Shown here: positions 22,538 through 24,165 of the stretch, in pieces
How positions within the stretch are numbered: position 1 is the first letter of the stretch
How the letters are laid out: every line of letters begins with the position of its first letter
NCBI GenBank assembly: GCA_964487415.1
Contig: CAZAPQ010000136.1
Span: 1-24,165, forward strand
Source: DRVV01 sp964487415
GTDB lineage: Archaea > Thermoproteota > Bathyarchaeia > Bathyarchaeales > Bathycorpusculaceae
Direction: 5' to 3'
DNA: 24,165 nt
Translations under genes and position numbers: made by a program
Notes under the pieces: model-generated
Database searches by the model: none
What the model was told of the DNA's origin: nothing
What the model saw: the letters and a program-made list of their open reading frames with translations, nothing else

Positions 22538-22563
22538 ACGAAAAAGTAAGTCTAGTCAAAGGA

Positions 22564-22639
22564 AGCCCGGTGGTGTAGCGGTCAAGCATGGGGGCCTCTG
22601 GAGCCCTTGACGGGAGTTCGAATCTCCCCCGGGCTACCA
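22564..22639 (+). tRNA. tRNA-Gln (anticodon CTG), with encoded CCA
   Basis: A complete cloverleaf can be folded by eye. The acceptor stem AGCCCGG (22564-22570) pairs with CCGGGCT (22629-22635), the discriminator is A and CCA is encoded (22637-22639). The D stem is GTGT/GCAT. The anticodon stem is GGGGC/GCCCT with loop CTCTGGA, giving anticodon CTG. The T arm is GGGAG-TTCGAAT-CTCCC. The variable loop is 4 nt. The CTG anticodon reads CAG (Gln). No intron is present. Confidence 0.95.
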
Positions 22640-22688
22640 ATCATAAACTAGAATCTAACATCCAAGGAAGCTTCGCCGGACTAAACCA

Positions 22689-22784
22689 TTGAAGCCAAGC
22701 TTTATCGATATTAGCAAAATCGAACAAACTCAAATTCACCAACTCAGCATCGCCCTAGAACAACTACTCAAAGGGCTGCGGTAG
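22689..22784 (+). other. Short open frame of 31 codons downstream of tRNA-Gln; coding status doubtful
   Basis: TTG at 22689 to TAG at 22784 could encode a helical peptide rich in Gln, Ile and Leu (SKIEQTQIHQLSIALEQLL). There is no convincing SD upstream. It may be the end of a decayed gene or chance. Apart from this and the tRNA-like fragment at 22831-22850, I see nothing in the 217-nt gap 22640-22856. Confidence 0.2.
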
Positions 22785-22856
22785 AATCTGAATGAAAAAT
22801 AGTAAGTGTTAAATTCAACTCCTCGCAAGGCATCTCCCGGGCTATTCATATTGTGG

Positions 22857-23654
22857 TTAGATTGGTATTGGACGGCGCATGTATATTCGGTAGCCAACCA
22901 TTATTAGTGTGCCCATTATGGTCCATATGGTTACTATGCGTGTGGCTGTGGCGTTTACGCTGTGAACATTTATTTGTGTCGGGTCATGGGTTAGGAAGAC
23001 TGCACAGAACAGGAATAGGAATATTGTTAATGCACTTGTTAAATCGATTATCTTTTCTTTCCTTTGAGGTATAGCGACAGCTTGTTTTGGAATTGTTTTT
23101 CTAAATATAAATGCTGTAATGGCTAGTATTATGGCGATTGCAAGGTACGCCTCCGGGCGGATTTGTGGAGCCTGCGGCGTGTTTAGTTGTATAGTTACAC
23201 GATAGAGTAATCCTATGAGAATAAGCGTCATAATTAAGGCTGTTTTCTGTTTTCGTGAGAGGATTTTGTGGTTCCAGTTTCGTGGGAAAAGGCGGGTTGC
23301 AGTGTAGAAGGTTAGGACGCCTTGAGTCATGCCCCACCAGAAAAAGTTAACAAAGAAAAGGGCAGACCAGTTTATGCCGAGTGCTTGCGGTTCAACAAAT
23401 TGGGTTGCAGGCACAAAAAGCGTGAAGGCTGTTCCAAAGAAGAAACCCGCAATAATGAGATTATAGTCTTTTAGGCGATATCTTGTGATGAAGTCCTCTA
23501 ATATTGCAAAGTAGGGAAAGTATACTAAGAATAGGAATAATGGTAGCATGGGTCTTGCAACTAAATTGTTTATGCCGCGCATGGAATATTCGAAGAGCAG
23601 GTTGAAACCTACAGCGGCAAAAACTATTTTCCAGTGGTTCAATGTAAACCACAC
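22857..23654 (-). CDS. Eight-helix membrane protein of unknown function
   Basis: About 265 residues with eight predicted membrane helices, for instance KIVFAAVGFNLLFEYSM, MLPLFLFLVYFPYFAILEDF, WSALFFVNFFWWGMTQGVL and SALTIFLFLFCAVFLTH. I recognise no family. The loop between helices 1 and 2 (RGINNLVARP) and the Trp-rich fourth helix are distinctive. The frame is open to an ATG at 23717, but a strong TATA box (TTATAAAT on the minus strand, 23681-23688) and one arm of an inverted repeat lie inside that extension, so transcription should begin near 23658. I therefore prefer GTG at 23654 (SD-like AAGGAAGT) or TTG at 23642. It is divergent from a small two-helix protein gene. Confidence 0.75.
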   Translation of the reverse strand: MWFTLNHWKIVFAAVGFNLLFEYSMRGINNLVARPMLPLFLFLVYFPYFAILEDFITRYRLKDYNLIIAGFFFGTAFTLFVPATQFVEPQALGINWSALFFVNFFWWGMTQGVLTFYTATRLFPRNWNHKILSRKQKTALIMTLILIGLLYRVTIQLNTPQAPQIRPEAYLAIAIILAITAFIFRKTIPKQAVAIPQRKEKIIDLTSALTIFLFLFCAVFLTHDPTQINVHSVNATATRIVTIWTIMGTLIMVGYRIYMRRPIPI

Positions 23655-23680
23655 ACTTCCTTTGGATTTATGTAAACTTA

Positions 23681-23688
23681 ATTTATAA
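23681..23688 (-). promoter_or_regulatory. TATA box of the eight-helix membrane protein gene
   Basis: On the minus strand the sequence is CTTATAAATT, one of the best TATA matches in the window. Its centre (about 23685) predicts a start near 23658, downstream of the longest possible ATG at 23717. Confidence 0.6.
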
Positions 23689-23721
23689 GCAAATGCGTGT
23701 GGAGAATTATAACGCATTTGC
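23689..23721. repeat. Perfect 9-bp inverted repeat, candidate operator between divergent genes
   Basis: GCAAATGCG (23689-23697) and CGCATTTGC (23713-23721) are exact reverse complements separated by 15 nt. One arm abuts the TATA box of the leftward gene, occupying the TFB-recognition position; the other lies about 25-35 nt upstream of the rightward TATA (GTTATTTATT, 23747-23756). The spacing suggests binding by a dimeric regulator rather than an RNA hairpin, since the repeat lies upstream of both inferred transcript starts. Confidence 0.55.
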
Positions 23722-23787
23722 CTACGATTCTATGTTAGGATGGGAAGTTATTTATTCATAAAAAAGTACTTTCTTTCAGGTTTAAGA

Positions 23788-24108
23788 ATGAGTGGAAATA
23801 ATTTAGAAAGGGATGGATTTGAGGATAGGCAATATAGGGTTGCAATGACTTTTATACTTGGATTCTTCGCCCTTCTGGGAATTTCCATAATTTACTATTT
23901 CATTACCAGAAGCTTGGATATCGCGGAGTTTGTTGGCACGCTGTTTGGCGGTTGGGTTGGCACAATAATTGGCTTTTACTTTAGGGAGAGACAGGTGGAG
24001 CAGTTAAGCCAGAGCCTAAAAGAAGAGAGAAATCGAACAGAGGCCCTTACAAACTATATTCGACAAAAGTCTGATGAAATTTGGCGAAAATTGGAGGGCA
24101 AAACTTGA
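23788..24108 (+). CDS. Two-helix membrane protein with C-terminal coiled coil, function unknown
   Basis: A 106-residue protein. A polar N-terminus (1-16) is followed by two membrane helices (about 17-40 and 46-65), the second Gly-rich (FGGWVGTIIGFYF), and then by a charged helical tail with coiled-coil character (RERQVEQLSQSLKEERNR and on to about residue 102). I chose ATG at 23788. The upstream in-frame ATG at 23740 lies ahead of the TATA box GTTATTTATT (23747-23756), whose predicted start near 23778 is only 10 nt before 23788; the extension would also be unusual. No family is recognised. It overlaps the next gene by 4 nt and may form an operon with it. Confidence 0.7.
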   Translation: MSGNNLERDGFEDRQYRVAMTFILGFFALLGISIIYYFITRSLDIAEFVGTLFGGWVGTIIGFYFRERQVEQLSQSLKEERNRTEALTNYIRQKSDEIWRKLEGKT

Positions 24109-24165
24109 GCTCAAAACCATCCAGCACCATTATTCATCATGAAGATGGCGGTCCAGTTTACAGCT
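24105..24165 (+). CDS. Start of a further gene, cut by the window edge
   Basis: TTG at 24105 overlaps the TGA of the preceding gene by 4 nt (TTGA) and has GGAGG at 24093-24097, 7 nt upstream. This is the same coupled arrangement seen elsewhere in the window. About 20 codons are visible (LSSKPSSTIIHHEDGG, first residue read as Met), too few to identify a family. Confidence 0.5.
   Translation, partial: MSSKPSSTIIHHEDGGPVYS

Noticed and set aside
22853..23074. Rightward open frame of 73 codons rich in Trp and Leu
   Set aside because: It is the antisense shadow of the eight-helix membrane protein and has no SD.
1..24165. CRISPR arrays, insertion sequences or transposase genes
   Set aside because: No regularly spaced direct repeats and no transposase-like protein were found on either strand.

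Overview
The window reads as chromosomal DNA of an archaeon. The evidence is an archaeal-type 7S (SRP) RNA, an Orc1/Cdc6 initiator ATPase, TATA boxes placed 25-30 nt upstream of inferred transcript starts, GGTGAT-type Shine-Dalgarno (SD) sites, a short archaeal triosephosphate isomerase, a pyruvoyl-dependent arginine decarboxylase and an archaeal glycogen-debranching enzyme. The mix of a cobamide pathway, EMP-type sugar enzymes of bacterial flavour and glycan enzymes would suit a Bathyarchaeia-like lineage of the Thermoproteota. That placement is inference; no phylogenetic marker was compared. TTG start codons with well-placed SD sites are unusually common.

Layout. (1) 1-4476: the 3' end of a cobalamin ring methyltransferase, then a leftward cobalt ECF transporter operon (cbiM, cbiN, a newly noticed 38-aa membrane protein, cbiQ, cbiO). 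A winged-helix regulator diverges from it and shares a roughly 80-bp promoter region. (2) 4515-7773: a 73-aa protein of unknown function, a class II fructose-bisphosphate aldolase followed closely by a 6-phosphofructokinase with PPi-type active-site residues (Asp104/Lys124), and, convergent to it, a second phosphofructokinase with ATP-type residues. (3) 7867-8539: cutA and the SRP RNA gene with its own TATA box. (4) 8687-15960: a GH1 beta-glycosidase, an MscS-like channel, a GalT-like nucleotidyltransferase, and a convergent leftward operon of tpiA, a DUF89 phosphatase and a glycogen-debranching enzyme. (5) 16049-17296: arginine decarboxylase and a cysteine hydrolase. (6) 17420-20921: a rightward run of an Orc1/Cdc6-like ATPase, a small winged-helix protein, moaC, moaB and moaA, closed by a convergent metallophosphoesterase. 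(7) 21564-24165: small and membrane proteins of unknown function, a half-length MFS protein, tRNA-Gln(CTG), and a divergent pair of unknown membrane proteins separated by a perfect 9-bp inverted repeat. The window ends in the first codons of another gene.

The genes suggest a sugar-using archaeon. Beta-linked oligosaccharides and stored glucan would be opened by the glycosidase, GalT-like enzyme and debranching enzyme. Hexose phosphate would pass through two phosphofructokinases with different predicted phosphoryl donors, aldolase and TPI. A DUF89 phosphatase, likely a metabolite-repair enzyme, is translationally linked to TPI. Cobalt uptake sits beside corrin ring synthesis, and molybdopterin synthesis forms a compact moaCBA operon.
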